DNA of 29,856 nucleotides from an uncultured Elusimicrobia bacterium (GCA_937916125.1 CALGGE010000101.1:1-29856); one strand, 5' to 3'. Positions 1-7,298 are shown, numbered from the stretch's first letter. The notes: a model not told the origin generated them from the letters alone. Translations and numbers: made by a program.

Positions 1-2
1 AT

Positions 3-2531
3 AAATGTAGTATAAAGTGTATAGTTTGTGTGTCTACCAAAAGGGGACCACATCAGAATGTAAAAGGTCAAAACAGTCAGCATTGTGTTATTGAATTAAA
101 TGGTAGCGGTACAGCTTTTGATGTTCAAGGTGGAACGGTTAATCTTCAACAAGGTCGTGTTAGCGGTTCCGGACAAACATTTAAAATAAATGCAGGTTCT
201 TTAAATATGACGGCAAATAGCCAAATTCAAATGTCTAATTTTCAAATGAAAACAAATGATGATCTAACAAAAAGTGCAACTGTCAGTTTAACTCAATGTA
301 GTGATAATGGAATAGAGGTAACTAATGAAGCATGGATAGAAAAAGGCAGTGTTACTTTAAACAACTCTAAAATTAAAGCCGGCAAAGATTTTAGGTTTAC
401 AGGCGGTTCTATAACGGCATATGATAATTCTAAAATAGATGGTGTCAAAGAAGTAATTTTAAGACAGGAAGGCTCTGCAACAGGTGGAACAATTAAATTG
501 CAAAACGAATCTACACTTTGTGGTGAGGTTGTTAATATGAGTGCAGGAACAGTTACTTTAACCGACAATAGCGAATTTACGGCAAGTGATGTTTTTTCTT
601 TCAGCGGTGGGACAATATCTGCTGCAACAAAATCTATGGTCGGCACAGGAAATACTTTTAATGTCAGTGGTGGTACTATAAATTCAACTGTTTCAAGAGT
701 AGGTGCAATAGATATAGTCAGCGGAGAAGGTAAAAATGTTAATATTACAGGCGGAACTTTAAATGTTAATAGTGGACAAGAAGTAGCCTCTGCAAGTGAC
801 ATAATAGGAACAAATTCACTTTTGGGAGCTGCAATAAATGTTAGTGGTGGAACAATTAATGTAAACAGCAACAGTTATTTATATTCTGTCTCTAATGTCA
901 CATTTAGTAGCGGTGGTGATGTAAGCAATTATACAAAAGGTACCATAAACTTAACTTCAAAAGGTGTAATAAATGTTGCAGGAAATTTGTATTCCGATAT
1001 TACAGGTGATAATAAAGGAACGATAAATTTTACTGGCTCTAACGGAAAAATAAAAGGTGATATCAGCGGTGTTAATGTAAATGTAGGAACAAATCAGGCA
1101 ACCGTCGATGGGGATGCAACTTTTAGCAGCGGTTCAACTCTTGGTGTAACGATCGCTTCCAAAGAAAATTATGGTTTTTTTACGGCAAATAATATTACGA
1201 TTGAAGACGGAGCAAATTTAAAAGTTACGATAAAAAATGGTGTTCTCGCTAGAGATGAAAGTTCAGATTTTACTTTATTGGGAGGAACAATAAGCGGAAA
1301 GTTTAACAAAATTGCCGAAAACAGAAGATATGAATTTACATGGGATGAGGAAAATGAAGGAAAAGTTCATATTTTAGGTATTGCAACTCCCGGAGATATA
1401 GTTAATGATGCGGGCGGTTCTGAAAATAATGCAGGCACTGCAGATGCTTGGGGCGAAATTGATACTGACGATACGAGATTAAGCGAAAAAGGAAAGGAAG
1501 TTGCAGATTTGTTAAATACATTATCTCAAAATGCCGTTGATACTGCAAGTGAAAAAGCATATCTTGATGCTTTAACTGCTGTTGCTCCCGATGCGACGCC
1601 GTCAATGCAACAGACAACAACCGAAACAGCCAACCAAATTTTCGGTGCTGTCGGTACACGTTTAAGCGGCGGTTCTGTTTCTGCTTCTTCAAAACAGGGT
1701 GTTTCCGGCGGAGATTTTTCTTTAAAAAATACTGCTGTTTGGTTACAGGGTTTGGCTAATAAAGCAAAACTTGATACTTCAAAATCAGCAAACAATTTTG
1801 ATTCCAACACTTATGGTATGGCATTAGGTATTGAAAGTTATATCATTGACGATGTAGTTAAAGCAGGTTTGGGCTATGCATACAGTGGCACAAGTATTGA
1901 CGGATATTTAAGAGATACCGATGTTAAAACAAATTCTGCCATTATTTACGGTGAATACAAACCTAACAATTGGTTTGTTAACGGTGTTATTTCTTACGGA
2001 TGGTCGGATTACGAAGAAACCAAAAAAGTTGCAGGAACTAACGTTAGTGCAGATTGGAAAGTTCAGTCTGTTGCAGTACAGGTTATGACCGGTTATAATT
2101 TTGAACTTAAAAATAATTACGGTGTAATACCTGAAATCGGTTTAAGATACGTTAATATAAATCAGGATTCTTATAAAGATTCCGCAGACCAAACAATATC
2201 TTCACATACGGGCGATATTTTTACCGGTGTAATCGGCGGGAAAGTTAACAAAGTATTTAAACGCAAGAACGGTTTGGTTATAGTGCCTGAAGTAAAACTT
2301 GCCGCAACTTATGATTTGAAAAACGACGACAGTACTTCAACAGTTACACTTGCAAACGGAACATCTTATTCCGTTAAAGGCGAATCTATGGATAAGTTCG
2401 GCATTGAAACAGGTGTAGGAGTTTCTGCCGATATTACGGAAAAATTTGTAGTATCTTTAGGATACGAGGGGAAATTTATTAAAGATTATCAGGATCATAC
2501 AGGGTTAATTAATTTAAAATATAAATTTTAA
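3..2531 (+). CDS. autotransporter (type Va), 5'-truncated by window edge
   Basis: The frame is open to the left edge with no signal peptide, so the true start lies outside the window; a GTG at 30 is only a possible internal start. About 450 residues are low-complexity Gly/Ser/Thr/Asn repeats with recurring GGTI/GGTL-N-V units, typical of a parallel beta-helix passenger. An alpha-helical linker follows (roughly residues 480-550 counted from the GTG). The last ~265 residues (about 568-833) look like the 12-strand autotransporter barrel: alternating aromatic/hydrophobic strands, W-F-V-N-G and G-Y-N-F strand motifs, and a terminal K-Y-K-F whose final Phe is the usual BAM signal. By family knowledge the barrel inserts in the outer membrane and exposes the passenger, often as an adhesin. 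The passenger's ligand cannot be told from sequence. A terminator follows directly. Confidence 0.88.
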   Translation, partial: KCSIKCIVCVSTKRGPHQNVKGQNSQHCVIELNGSGTAFDVQGGTVNLQQGRVSGSGQTFKINAGSLNMTANSQIQMSNFQMKTNDDLTKSATVSLTQCSDNGIEVTNEAWIEKGSVTLNNSKIKAGKDFRFTGGSITAYDNSKIDGVKEVILRQEGSATGGTIKLQNESTLCGEVVNMSAGTVTLTDNSEFTASDVFSFSGGTISAATKSMVGTGNTFNVSGGTINSTVSRVGAIDIVSGEGKNVNITGGTLNVNSGQEVASASDIIGTNSLLGAAINVSGGTINVNSNSYLYSVSNVTFSSGGDVSNYTKGTINLTSKGVINVAGNLYSDITGDNKGTINFTGSNGKIKGDISGVNVNVGTNQATVDGDATFSSGSTLGVTIASKENYGFFTANNITIEDGANLKVTIKNGVLARDESSDFTLLGGTISGKFNKIAENRRYEFTWDEENEGKVHILGIATPGDIVNDAGGSENNAGTADAWGEIDTDDTRLSEKGKEVADLLNTLSQNAVDTASEKAYLDALTAVAPDATPSMQQTTTETANQIFGAVGTRLSGGSVSASSKQGVSGGDFSLKNTAVWLQGLANKAKLDTSKSANNFDSNTYGMALGIESYIIDDVVKAGLGYAYSGTSIDGYLRDTDVKTNSAIIYGEYKPNNWFVNGVISYGWSDYEETKKVAGTNVSADWKVQSVAVQVMTGYNFELKNNYGVIPEIGLRYVNINQDSYKDSADQTISSHTGDIFTGVIGGKVNKVFKRKNGLVIVPEVKLAATYDLKNDDSTSTVTLANGTSYSVKGESMDKFGIETGVGVSADITEKFVVSLGYEGKFIKDYQDHTGLINLKYKF

Positions 2532-2559
2532 TAAACATAAAGTTTTGTTATACTTATTA

Positions 2560-2603
2560 AACACCGGATAAACAATAAATATTATTTATTCGGTGTTTTT
2601 TTT
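2560..2603 (+). terminator. Rho-independent terminator after the autotransporter
   Basis: A 13-bp stem (AACACCGGATAAA with TTTATTCGGTGTT, one G-U pair) closes a 12-nt AT-rich loop and runs straight into a T tract. It lies 28 nt after the autotransporter stop. Confidence 0.9.
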
Positions 2604-2636
2604 GTAATTAAGTGCCATAATTGGTATAATTAATAT
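2602..2636 (+). promoter_or_regulatory. promoter with start site at the ATG (leaderless candidate)
   Basis: A TTGTAA -35 (2602-2607), a 17-bp spacer and a perfect TATAAT -10 (2625-2630) precede the ATG at 2637 by only 6 nt. Transcription would be expected to start at or within a base or two of the A of the start codon. No Shine-Dalgarno sequence is present. Confidence 0.6.
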
Positions 2637-3389
2637 ATGAATAAATTTTTATATATCTTTTTATTATTATGTTTGTTTTTTTGCTCTTGTGCTAAAAATA
2701 TAACCGTTCCCGCCGAATTTGATTATAGGGAAGTTTCCGCAGGAGCATATAATTTAGCCTGTTGGCAAAAAATATCAAACGAAAAATCCCCCGTTCATAT
2801 TTATATCGAAGGAGACGGTAATGCTTTTAACGGTTACGGTTACCCTACGGCGGATCCTACGCCTAAAGGAACATTTTTAAGAGAAATAGCTTTTAACGAT
2901 CCTAACGATAATGTTATATATTTGGCAAGACCGGGACAATTTGTAAAAGATCAAAATAAAAATCAAACGGATTGGACAACGGGAAGATTTTCTAAAAAAA
3001 TCGTAGATTCGGTTTCGTTGGCAGTAAATGAAATGTCTAAGGGAAAACAGGTTGTTTTGATAGGATATTCGGGCGGTGCATTACTTTCCGGATTAATAAT
3101 AAACGAAAATCCGAATTTGAACGTTGTAAAATGGATAACGATAGCCGGGGTTTTAAACCATACAAAATGGACTGAGAAATTAAATTTACCGCCGTTAAAA
3201 GATTCCCTGGATTTGGCTTATCTTCCTAAAGTAAAACAGGTTCATTTGGCAGGAGAAAAAGATAAAATCGTCCCCGTAGAATTAACAAAGTCTATCGTTC
3301 CTGCACAAGATTTGATAATTGTTCCCAAAGCAACACATAATACCGGCTTTGACAAATATTATAGTATTATATATTCCTCCGATAATTAA
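2637..3389 (+). CDS. alpha/beta-hydrolase-like lipoprotein
   Basis: The 250-residue product opens with a hydrophobic signal segment ending in F-F-C-S-C (residues 14-18), a plausible lipobox with Cys18 as the lipidated residue. The rest reads as an alpha/beta hydrolase: I-Y-I-E-G-D-G near 55-61 (oxyanion strand), the nucleophile elbow G-Y-S-G-G with Ser145, a candidate acid at Asp209 in G-E-K-D-K, and a candidate His234 in A-T-H-N. The whole Ser-Asp-His triad is therefore visible in the expected order. The substrate is unknown; an esterase or peptidase-like activity in the periplasm is a reasonable inference. The gene stands alone between a terminator and a convergent queH. The promoter places the 5' end of the mRNA at the ATG. 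Confidence 0.8.
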   Translation: MNKFLYIFLLLCLFFCSCAKNITVPAEFDYREVSAGAYNLACWQKISNEKSPVHIYIEGDGNAFNGYGYPTADPTPKGTFLREIAFNDPNDNVIYLARPGQFVKDQNKNQTDWTTGRFSKKIVDSVSLAVNEMSKGKQVVLIGYSGGALLSGLIINENPNLNVVKWITIAGVLNHTKWTEKLNLPPLKDSLDLAYLPKVKQVHLAGEKDKIVPVELTKSIVPAQDLIIVPKATHNTGFDKYYSIIYSSDN

Positions 3390-3412
3390 TTATACAAAGA
3401 ACAGCCCATAAG

Positions 3413-3499
3413 AATACATTACGATGTGTTGTTGGGATTATATCTGGCGGTAAGATATATGGCGGTTTGTTGTTCCGGGTGTATGGATGGCATGCACCG
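3413..3499. repeat. cluster of three hairpins between convergent genes
   Basis: Three stem-loops occur in a row. 3413-3430 is AATACAT/ATGTGTT with a TACG loop, a UNCG-class tetraloop. 3439-3459 is TATATCT/AGATATA around GGCGGTA. 3476-3499 is CGGGTGTATG/CATGCACCG with one bulge and one G-U pair. The hexamer GGCGGT is repeated at about 3447 and 3461. No T tract follows on either strand, so a simple terminator is unlikely. The last stem begins just past the queH stop codon. Confidence 0.5.
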
Positions 3500-3501
3500 T
3501 C

Positions 3502-4029
3502 TTATCGTATGCTTAGTTTGCAACCGCAATATCTTTGTGAATACAAACCTAATTTTTTAATTTCGTGAACACCGTCATAATGTGTTTTTCGAGGATCGAC
3601 ATAAACGAAATTTAAATTATTTTTTTCGGCAAGTTCTTGGCACATTTCTTTAATAACGTCGTGCTTTTGGTAAGGACTGGAAAGAAGCGTAGTAGAAAAA
3701 TTTTTTATACCTGTCTGTTTGGCAACTTCAACGGTTTTTTCCAAACGCTTTAAGTAGCAGTAATAACATCTTCCTTTTTCACATTTTACCGCGTCGTTAA
3801 GCCAAAGCTCTTCATACTTTACTTCGTCATCAAGCCAATCGGCTTTAATTTCCATTTTTTCTATTTTCTGTAAGTCCATATATTTATTCCAAGTATCGTA
3901 TCTGGCAAGATGTTCTTTTAACGGATAAATATTCGGATTAAACCATAAACTTACTATTTGGTAATCTCTTAAAAGTTTGATTGTTGATGCACTGCATGGT
4001 GCACAGCAAGTGTGTAGTAATATTTTCAT
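3502..4029 (-). CDS. queH: epoxyqueuosine reductase QueH
   Basis: The 175-residue protein matches the DUF208/QueH family over its full length. It has the N-terminal H-T-C-C-A-P-C motif (Cys8, Cys9, Cys12), a central C-E-K-G-R-C-Y-Y-C-Y-L-K-R-L segment (Cys83, Cys88, Cys91) and the terminal Y-C-G-C motif (Cys168, Cys170). In characterised QueH these cysteines hold a 4Fe-4S cluster and a mononuclear iron, and the enzyme reduces epoxyqueuosine to queuosine in tRNA, replacing the cobalamin-dependent QueG. No other queuosine genes are nearby. A TATAAT-like -10 lies at 4068-4073 on the minus strand, and the ribosome-binding site is weak (ACGGA). Confidence 0.92.
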   Translation of the reverse strand: MKILLHTCCAPCSASTIKLLRDYQIVSLWFNPNIYPLKEHLARYDTWNKYMDLQKIEKMEIKADWLDDEVKYEELWLNDAVKCEKGRCYYCYLKRLEKTVEVAKQTGIKNFSTTLLSSPYQKHDVIKEMCQELAEKNNLNFVYVDPRKTHYDGVHEIKKLGLYSQRYCGCKLSIR

Positions 4030-4099
4030 TCCGTAGCTCTATATTTGATAGATTTTTATCGAACAAAATTATAACGCGTAAGTTATAAATAAATATTTT

Positions 4100-4462
4100 C
4101 TAAAGTTTTATTTTATCTTTTAAAAATTGTATTTCTTCTTTTAGAAAGTTGTTGTCTTTTTTTAATAAAGAAAGTTCCAATTCAAAAATTTTATTTTTTT
4201 CTTCCAGTAAATCTATTTTATGTTTTAAATCTTTGTCAATATCACCGGCAAGGCTCCCTTTGTTTTCGTCTAAAAGAGTTGATAAAGGTACTTCTAAAAT
4301 ATCGGCAATTTTTTCCAAATTTTCAATTTTAGGCATTCTCTTGCTTGTCATCCAAATAGATAAAGATTGTCTGGTAATTCCCAACTTATCGGCAAGGTCT
4401 CCTTGAGACATTTTTTTAAAATATAACAAATCTTTAATTCTCTTACCTATATCTATTGACAC
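4100..4462 (-). CDS. XRE-family regulator with coiled-coil tail
   Basis: The start is GTG at 4462, chosen because a strong GGAGG lies 4 nt upstream; the in-frame ATG further upstream has no such site. The product is 120 residues. Residues ~5-60 form an HTH_3 fold (K-R-I-K-D-L-L, Q-G-D-L-A-D-K-L-G-I-T-R-Q-S-L-S-I-W, then I-E-N-L-E-K-I-A-D-I-L). From ~80 to the end the heptad pattern (I-D-L-L-E-E-K-N-K-I-F-E-L-E) predicts a coiled coil, probably for dimerisation. Targets are unknown. It points away from pilin 1, so control of the pilin promoter is possible but not shown. Confidence 0.8.
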   Translation of the reverse strand: MSIDIGKRIKDLLYFKKMSQGDLADKLGITRQSLSIWMTSKRMPKIENLEKIADILEVPLSTLLDENKGSLAGDIDKDLKHKIDLLEEKNKIFELELSLLKKDNNFLKEEIQFLKDKIKL

Positions 4463-4475
4463 ATATCCTCCAATA

Positions 4476-4504
4476 CTTATAAAACACTTGACTTTGTAAA
4501 ACAA
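4476..4504 (-). promoter_or_regulatory. promoter of the XRE regulator
   Basis: On the minus strand, TTGTTT (4499-4504) and TATAAG (4476-4481) are separated by 17 bp. The expected start is near 4469, a very short leader before the GGAGG and GTG start. Confidence 0.5.
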
Positions 4505-4550
4505 ATATTTTATAATATCAAATATAAATTTTACATTTTTAAGTATTTAA

Positions 4551-4580
4551 TTTACAAGTAGAATATATATTATATATAAT
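4551..4580 (+). promoter_or_regulatory. promoter of pilin 1
   Basis: TTTACA (4551-4556) and TATAAT (4575-4580) are 18 bp apart. The overlapping TATATA at 4569-4574 is an alternative -10 that would place the start before the structured leader's first stem. Confidence 0.5.
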
Positions 4581-4582
4581 AT

Positions 4583-4683
4583 GCCGAGCGGGCTAAATTC
4601 ATAGTATTAGCTTGATACCGAGTTGTAACATAGCAGCAACCCGCAAACAAAAAAGATGTAAACAGTAATTCTATCTTCTCGGC
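4583..4683 (+). ncRNA. structured multi-stem leader RNA upstream of pilin 1
   Basis: GCCGAG (4583-4588) pairs with CTCGGC (4678-4683) to close about 100 nt. Inside, GCGGG (4588-4592) pairs with CCCGC (4640-4644) around two hairpins: GCTAA/TTAGC (4592-4596 with 4607-4611) and GTTGT/GCAAC (4622-4626 with 4636-4640, loop AACATAGCA). A further stem AAGAT/ATCTT (4653-4657 with 4673-4677) abuts the closing helix. A few bases are shared by competing stems. No T tract follows, so it is not a plain terminator. It does not match the riboswitch consensus motifs I can recall (c-di-GMP-I, TPP, SAM, cobalamin, purine). A cis-regulatory leader or a small RNA is inferred. Confidence 0.5.
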
Positions 4684-4752
4684 TATTATAGCAAAAATTT
4701 TAAAAATTATCAATAAAAATATTAAAATTTTAAATAAAAAAAGGAGGAATTT

Positions 4753-5211
4753 ATGAAAATAGAAAATGTTAGTTTAAAAATTAAAGGTTTTACCTTAGTA
4801 GAGTTGGTAATCACTATTGCCATTGTTATTATTTTGTCGGTAGTATCCGTTCCGATTTATCAAGGATATACAAGAAAAGCCAAAATGGCTGAAGGGTATG
4901 CACTTTTGGGACTCATTCTTTCTGCACAGAAAAATTATTACAGTGAATACGGAGTTTTTTTAGATGATCATTATGCCAGTCCAAGAGATTGTTGGACATG
5001 TAAGGAAGATGTATTGGGTATAGATGCAAGAGGGAACAAATATTTCACGTGTTTTCATTATGATTCAAACGATACTGCCGCGAATTATTTACAAAGTATT
5101 AGTGCTTGGGTGCTTAAACCTAAAGAATTGATAGATAATGGTTACTCTCGTATATGGATATTTTACGATGTAACTTCTTCCGGAGGAGTCACAATTAGAG
5201 AAACTAACTAA
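4753..5211 (+). CDS. type IV pilin-like protein (pilin 1)
   Basis: The 152-residue product has a type III (prepilin) signal: K-G^F-T-L-V-E-L with cleavage after Gly12, Glu at mature position 5, and a hydrophobic N-terminal helix running to V-P-I-Y. The C-terminal region has the Elusimicrobia-style pilin pattern A-K-M-A-E-G-Y-A-L-L, S-A-Q-K, Y-Y-S-E-Y-G and D-A-R-G-N-K-Y-F-T. A C-W-T-C pair at about 75-78 could form a disulfide. AGGAGG lies 5 nt before the ATG. No pilus assembly genes (pilB, pilC, pilD) are in the window, so it may be one of many scattered pilins or pseudopilins. The stop codon abuts a hipB fragment. Confidence 0.9.
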   Translation: MKIENVSLKIKGFTLVELVITIAIVIILSVVSVPIYQGYTRKAKMAEGYALLGLILSAQKNYYSEYGVFLDDHYASPRDCWTCKEDVLGIDARGNKYFTCFHYDSNDTAANYLQSISAWVLKPKELIDNGYSRIWIFYDVTSSGGVTIRETN

Positions 5212-5351
5212 CTCAAACGCAACTTGCCACAGCAAGCAGGGTAGACGTAAGATTTGTTGTAGATTTAGAAAAAGGAAAAGGAACCTGCCGGTTGGGAAAA
5301 ACTTTGAGAATTATCCGAATGCTTGGTCTTGATATTGAGATACAAAATTAG
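5208..5351 (+). pseudogene. remnant of a HipB-like antitoxin gene
   Basis: The frame directly after the pilin stop reads L-T-Q-T-Q-L-A-T-A, then R-F-V-V-D-L-E-K-G-K-G-T-C-R-L-G-K-T-L-R-I-I and L-G-L-D-I-E-I. This is the second half of a HipB/XRE helix-turn-helix, including the conserved F-x-x-D-L-E-x-G-K and R-L-x-K-x-L motifs. The first ~20 residues and the start codon are missing. It ends in TAG, 11 nt before a hipA start, which is the normal hipBA spacing. It is a truncated, presumably inactive antitoxin gene. Confidence 0.75.
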
Positions 5352-5362
5352 ATGTTTAAAGT

Positions 5363-5413
5363 ATGAACAAACAATTGTCAGTCAGACTATACGGCAAAGG
5401 AGTTGGTATTTAA
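5363..5413 (+). pseudogene. remnant of a HipA-like toxin gene (N-terminus only)
   Basis: The ATG at 5363 opens M-N-K-Q-L-S-V-R-L-Y-G-K-G-V-G-I followed by TAA. This matches the start of HipA kinases (L-x-V-x-L-x-G-x-x-V-G). Only 16 of the ~400 expected codons remain; the next bases are already the 3' end of the convergent PIN gene. Together with the hipB fragment it marks a deletion scar of a hipBA operon. Confidence 0.65.
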
Positions 5414-5415
5414 GA

Positions 5416-5931
5416 TTATACATCAAAAAACTGTAATCCGTTTTGTAAATATTGTTCTTTAAATTTTTTAGTAAATTGTTTTCGAATTTGTTTTTTTGGG
5501 AAATTATTTGGAAGCATTTCTTCTAAAGAAATACTGTTTTCAGACATTAGTTCTTTTCCTAAAATTTTAAAAACAATGCTGTCTGCAGAGCATATTTTTA
5601 TATCATTATTTTTATTATCAAACAGATATGCCAAAAGTTCAGTTTCCCCCGGATCAAGTCTGTCTTGAAACGATGGATCAAATTTTTGATAAAAGTTTTG
5701 TATTAATGTTATGGAAACAGAAACTTCTTTAATTTTCTTATCGTCAATATATTTTTTTAAGTTTATATTATGTTTATTTTGTTGATTATCAATGTAGAAA
5801 CTGACTTCATCAACTATTGTGCTTGAAATAGTAATTTCAAATGATGATATTATTTGTTCCCATAAATTTAATCTGAATAATTCTATAACTATACAGGAAT
5901 CACATAAAACTATTTGGTATTTTGATGTCAT
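5416..5931 (-). CDS. PIN-domain protein, putative toxin
   Basis: The start is ATG at 5931, preceded by GGAG at a 9-nt spacing; an in-frame ATG at 5949 has no ribosome-binding site. The 171-residue product keeps the PIN acidic set in order: Asp11 in L-C-D-S-C-I-V-I-E-L, Glu42 in V-D-E-V, Glu96/Glu98 in D-P-G-E-T-E-L-L, and Asp117 in S-A-D-S. PIN proteins are Mg-dependent RNases and common toxins. The sequence before the GETE motif resembles DUF3368-type PINs. The gene overlaps the end of the XRE-ImmA gene by 32 nt, so the pair is translationally coupled. Target RNA is unknown. Confidence 0.75.
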   Translation of the reverse strand: MTSKYQIVLCDSCIVIELFRLNLWEQIISSFEITISSTIVDEVSFYIDNQQNKHNINLKKYIDDKKIKEVSVSITLIQNFYQKFDPSFQDRLDPGETELLAYLFDNKNNDIKICSADSIVFKILGKELMSENSISLEEMLPNNFPKKQIRKQFTKKFKEQYLQNGLQFFDV

Positions 5932-6994
5932 TTTCTTTTTCTCCGTCATACAAGTTGAGCATCATTAATTCGGATACACTTTTATTTAAATATCTTGCAC
6001 ATTGAGCCGTTGACATTTTACCGCTTCTAAGGCAGTCTATCGCCTGTCTTTCATATCTTTCCGGAAACATGGAAGGAACTTTATTATCTCTTTTAGGAAA
6101 TAATTTTTTTATTTTATTCACAATATTTTTTATTTTTTCGTTAGATAATTTTATATTATAAATTTTGTTAATTCTTCTTATTAATGCTTCGTAAGAAACA
6201 TCATATTGGTTTGCCAAAGCATCTATCGTACTTAACGATATTTTTCTTTCTCCTTGAGAAGTTTCTTCTACGGATTGTTTCAATTTTATTTCAGGCATTA
6301 AAAATTCGCTTGCAAAAATATCTGCAAATTTTTCTTCTGTCTCGGTAGATTCGTCATTTTTCTTAGTGGAATCCCAAGTTATAAGATGAAAAAGTTCATG
6401 TGCCAAATCAAAATTTCTTCTCCAGCCTACATTATTTGTATTTAACATAATCGCAGGACCGATTGTATCGTCGTAAAAAGAAATGGCCGATCCGTCAAAA
6501 TTACAATGAAAAATTTTAACATAATAATCATTTTCCAAAATTTCTAACAGACTTTTCCACGGTGTAGCAGTAGAATGAAATAAATCTTCTATTTCTTTTG
6601 CAATTTTTCTAACTTCAATTTCATTATTAGGGAAACTTCTTTTTAAATTTTTGAAATCATTTTTCTTTACAAAGTTAGACCAAGTTTCCAAGTTCATATA
6701 TTGTTTACATAATTGGTAAAATTTTGCTTCAATATCTATTTGTTCTTGCTTGTTATCCGGTTTTTTTCTCCACAACATTCTTGGATGTTCCGAAGATAAC
6801 TCGTTATTAAAGAAAAATGAAATAGGTTTATGATACAAATCTGCAAAAATTTGTAGTTGAGATAAAGATGGTTCTCTCTTGCCGTTTTCAAAATCACTGA
6901 TTGACGAAACTGCAATTTTTGTTTTGTTACAAATTTCTTGTAACGAAAAACCGAATAATTTTCTTAATTGATTTAATTTTTTATTTATTGTCAT
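5900..6994 (-). CDS. XRE-ImmA/IrrE metallopeptidase regulator, putative antitoxin
   Basis: The 364-residue product has an XRE HTH at about 8-62 (I-S-D-F-E-N-G-K-R-E-P-S) and an ImmA/IrrE (COG2856) zinc peptidase at about 85-240 with A-H-E-L-F-H (His199, Glu200, His203) and a downstream E-E-K-F-A-D-I-F-A-S-E-F-L-M-P helix that would supply the third ligand. A C-terminal tail at about 310-346 (E-R-Y-E-R-Q-A-I-D-C-L-R-S-G-K-M-S-T-A-Q-C-A-R-Y-L) looks like the short UPF0175-type HTH that accompanies PIN toxins. By analogy, peptidase activity may control the regulator's own stability or a partner. The promoter carries two near-identical operators, which suggests autoregulation. Confidence 0.8.
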   Translation of the reverse strand: MTINKKLNQLRKLFGFSLQEICNKTKIAVSSISDFENGKREPSLSQLQIFADLYHKPISFFFNNELSSEHPRMLWRKKPDNKQEQIDIEAKFYQLCKQYMNLETWSNFVKKNDFKNLKRSFPNNEIEVRKIAKEIEDLFHSTATPWKSLLEILENDYYVKIFHCNFDGSAISFYDDTIGPAIMLNTNNVGWRRNFDLAHELFHLITWDSTKKNDESTETEEKFADIFASEFLMPEIKLKQSVEETSQGERKISLSTIDALANQYDVSYEALIRRINKIYNIKLSNEKIKNIVNKIKKLFPKRDNKVPSMFPERYERQAIDCLRSGKMSTAQCARYLNKSVSELMMLNLYDGEKENDIKIPNSFM

Positions 6995-7064
6995 TTTCTT
7001 TCTCCAAGAAAATTATAGTATATTTTTGAGTAAAAATCAATAATTTTTTCTAAATTCAAGAAAA
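6994..7064 (-). promoter_or_regulatory. promoter with two matching 19-bp operators for the XRE-ImmA/PIN operon
   Basis: On the minus strand the promoter is TTGATT (7035-7040), 17 bp, TATAAT (7012-7017). Two inverted repeats share the form TTTTCTTGnAnnnAGAAAA: one at 7046-7064 just upstream of the -35, one at 6994-7012 covering the start site, the ribosome-binding site and the first base of the gene. Their centres are about 52 bp apart, close to five helical turns. This arrangement fits cooperative or looping autorepression by the encoded HTH protein. Confidence 0.65.
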
Positions 7065-7225
7065 TTTGTTTTTATATTTACTTTTAGATAGAGTTTTATC
7101 AAGAATTGTTCAAATATAAACATTTGTAACAATTTTTGAGGGCTTGCATAAAATTTGCTTCACAAATTTTCAACTTTTCGACTTTTCAACAACAAAATTT
7201 TGTTAAGCAAAATTTTTCTTTGCTT
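7065..7225. other. AT-rich intergenic spacer with small inverted repeats
   Basis: No gene is apparent between the two divergent promoters. The stretch is made of repeated AAAATTT/TTTTCAAC words. One clear hairpin, AAGCAAA/TTTGCTT at 7205-7225, overlaps the -35 of the polA promoter. Confidence 0.4.
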
Positions 7226-7247
7226 AGTAAAATTTTTATGATATAAT
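7220..7247 (+). promoter_or_regulatory. promoter of polA
   Basis: TTGCTT (7220-7225), a 16-bp spacer and TATAAT (7242-7247). The expected start is near 7254, giving a leader of about 45 nt that contains the AGGAG ribosome-binding site. Confidence 0.55.
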
Positions 7248-7298
7248 AATTTGAAATTTATAATTGTTTTCACAAAGCAAAAATACAATAGGAGTGAA

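Noticed and set aside
293..871. Long minus-strand open frame opposite the autotransporter passenger
   Set aside because: It is the antisense of the Gly/Thr-rich repeats, has no ribosome-binding site and shows no protein family features.
3424..3516. Short plus-strand frame beginning ATG-TGT-TGT-TGG
   Set aside because: It has an internal stop after nine codons, no ribosome-binding site and coincides with hairpins.
4583..4683. c-di-GMP (GEMM) riboswitch or tRNA-like element
   Set aside because: The conserved GEMM core words and tRNA D-arm/T-arm signatures are missing.
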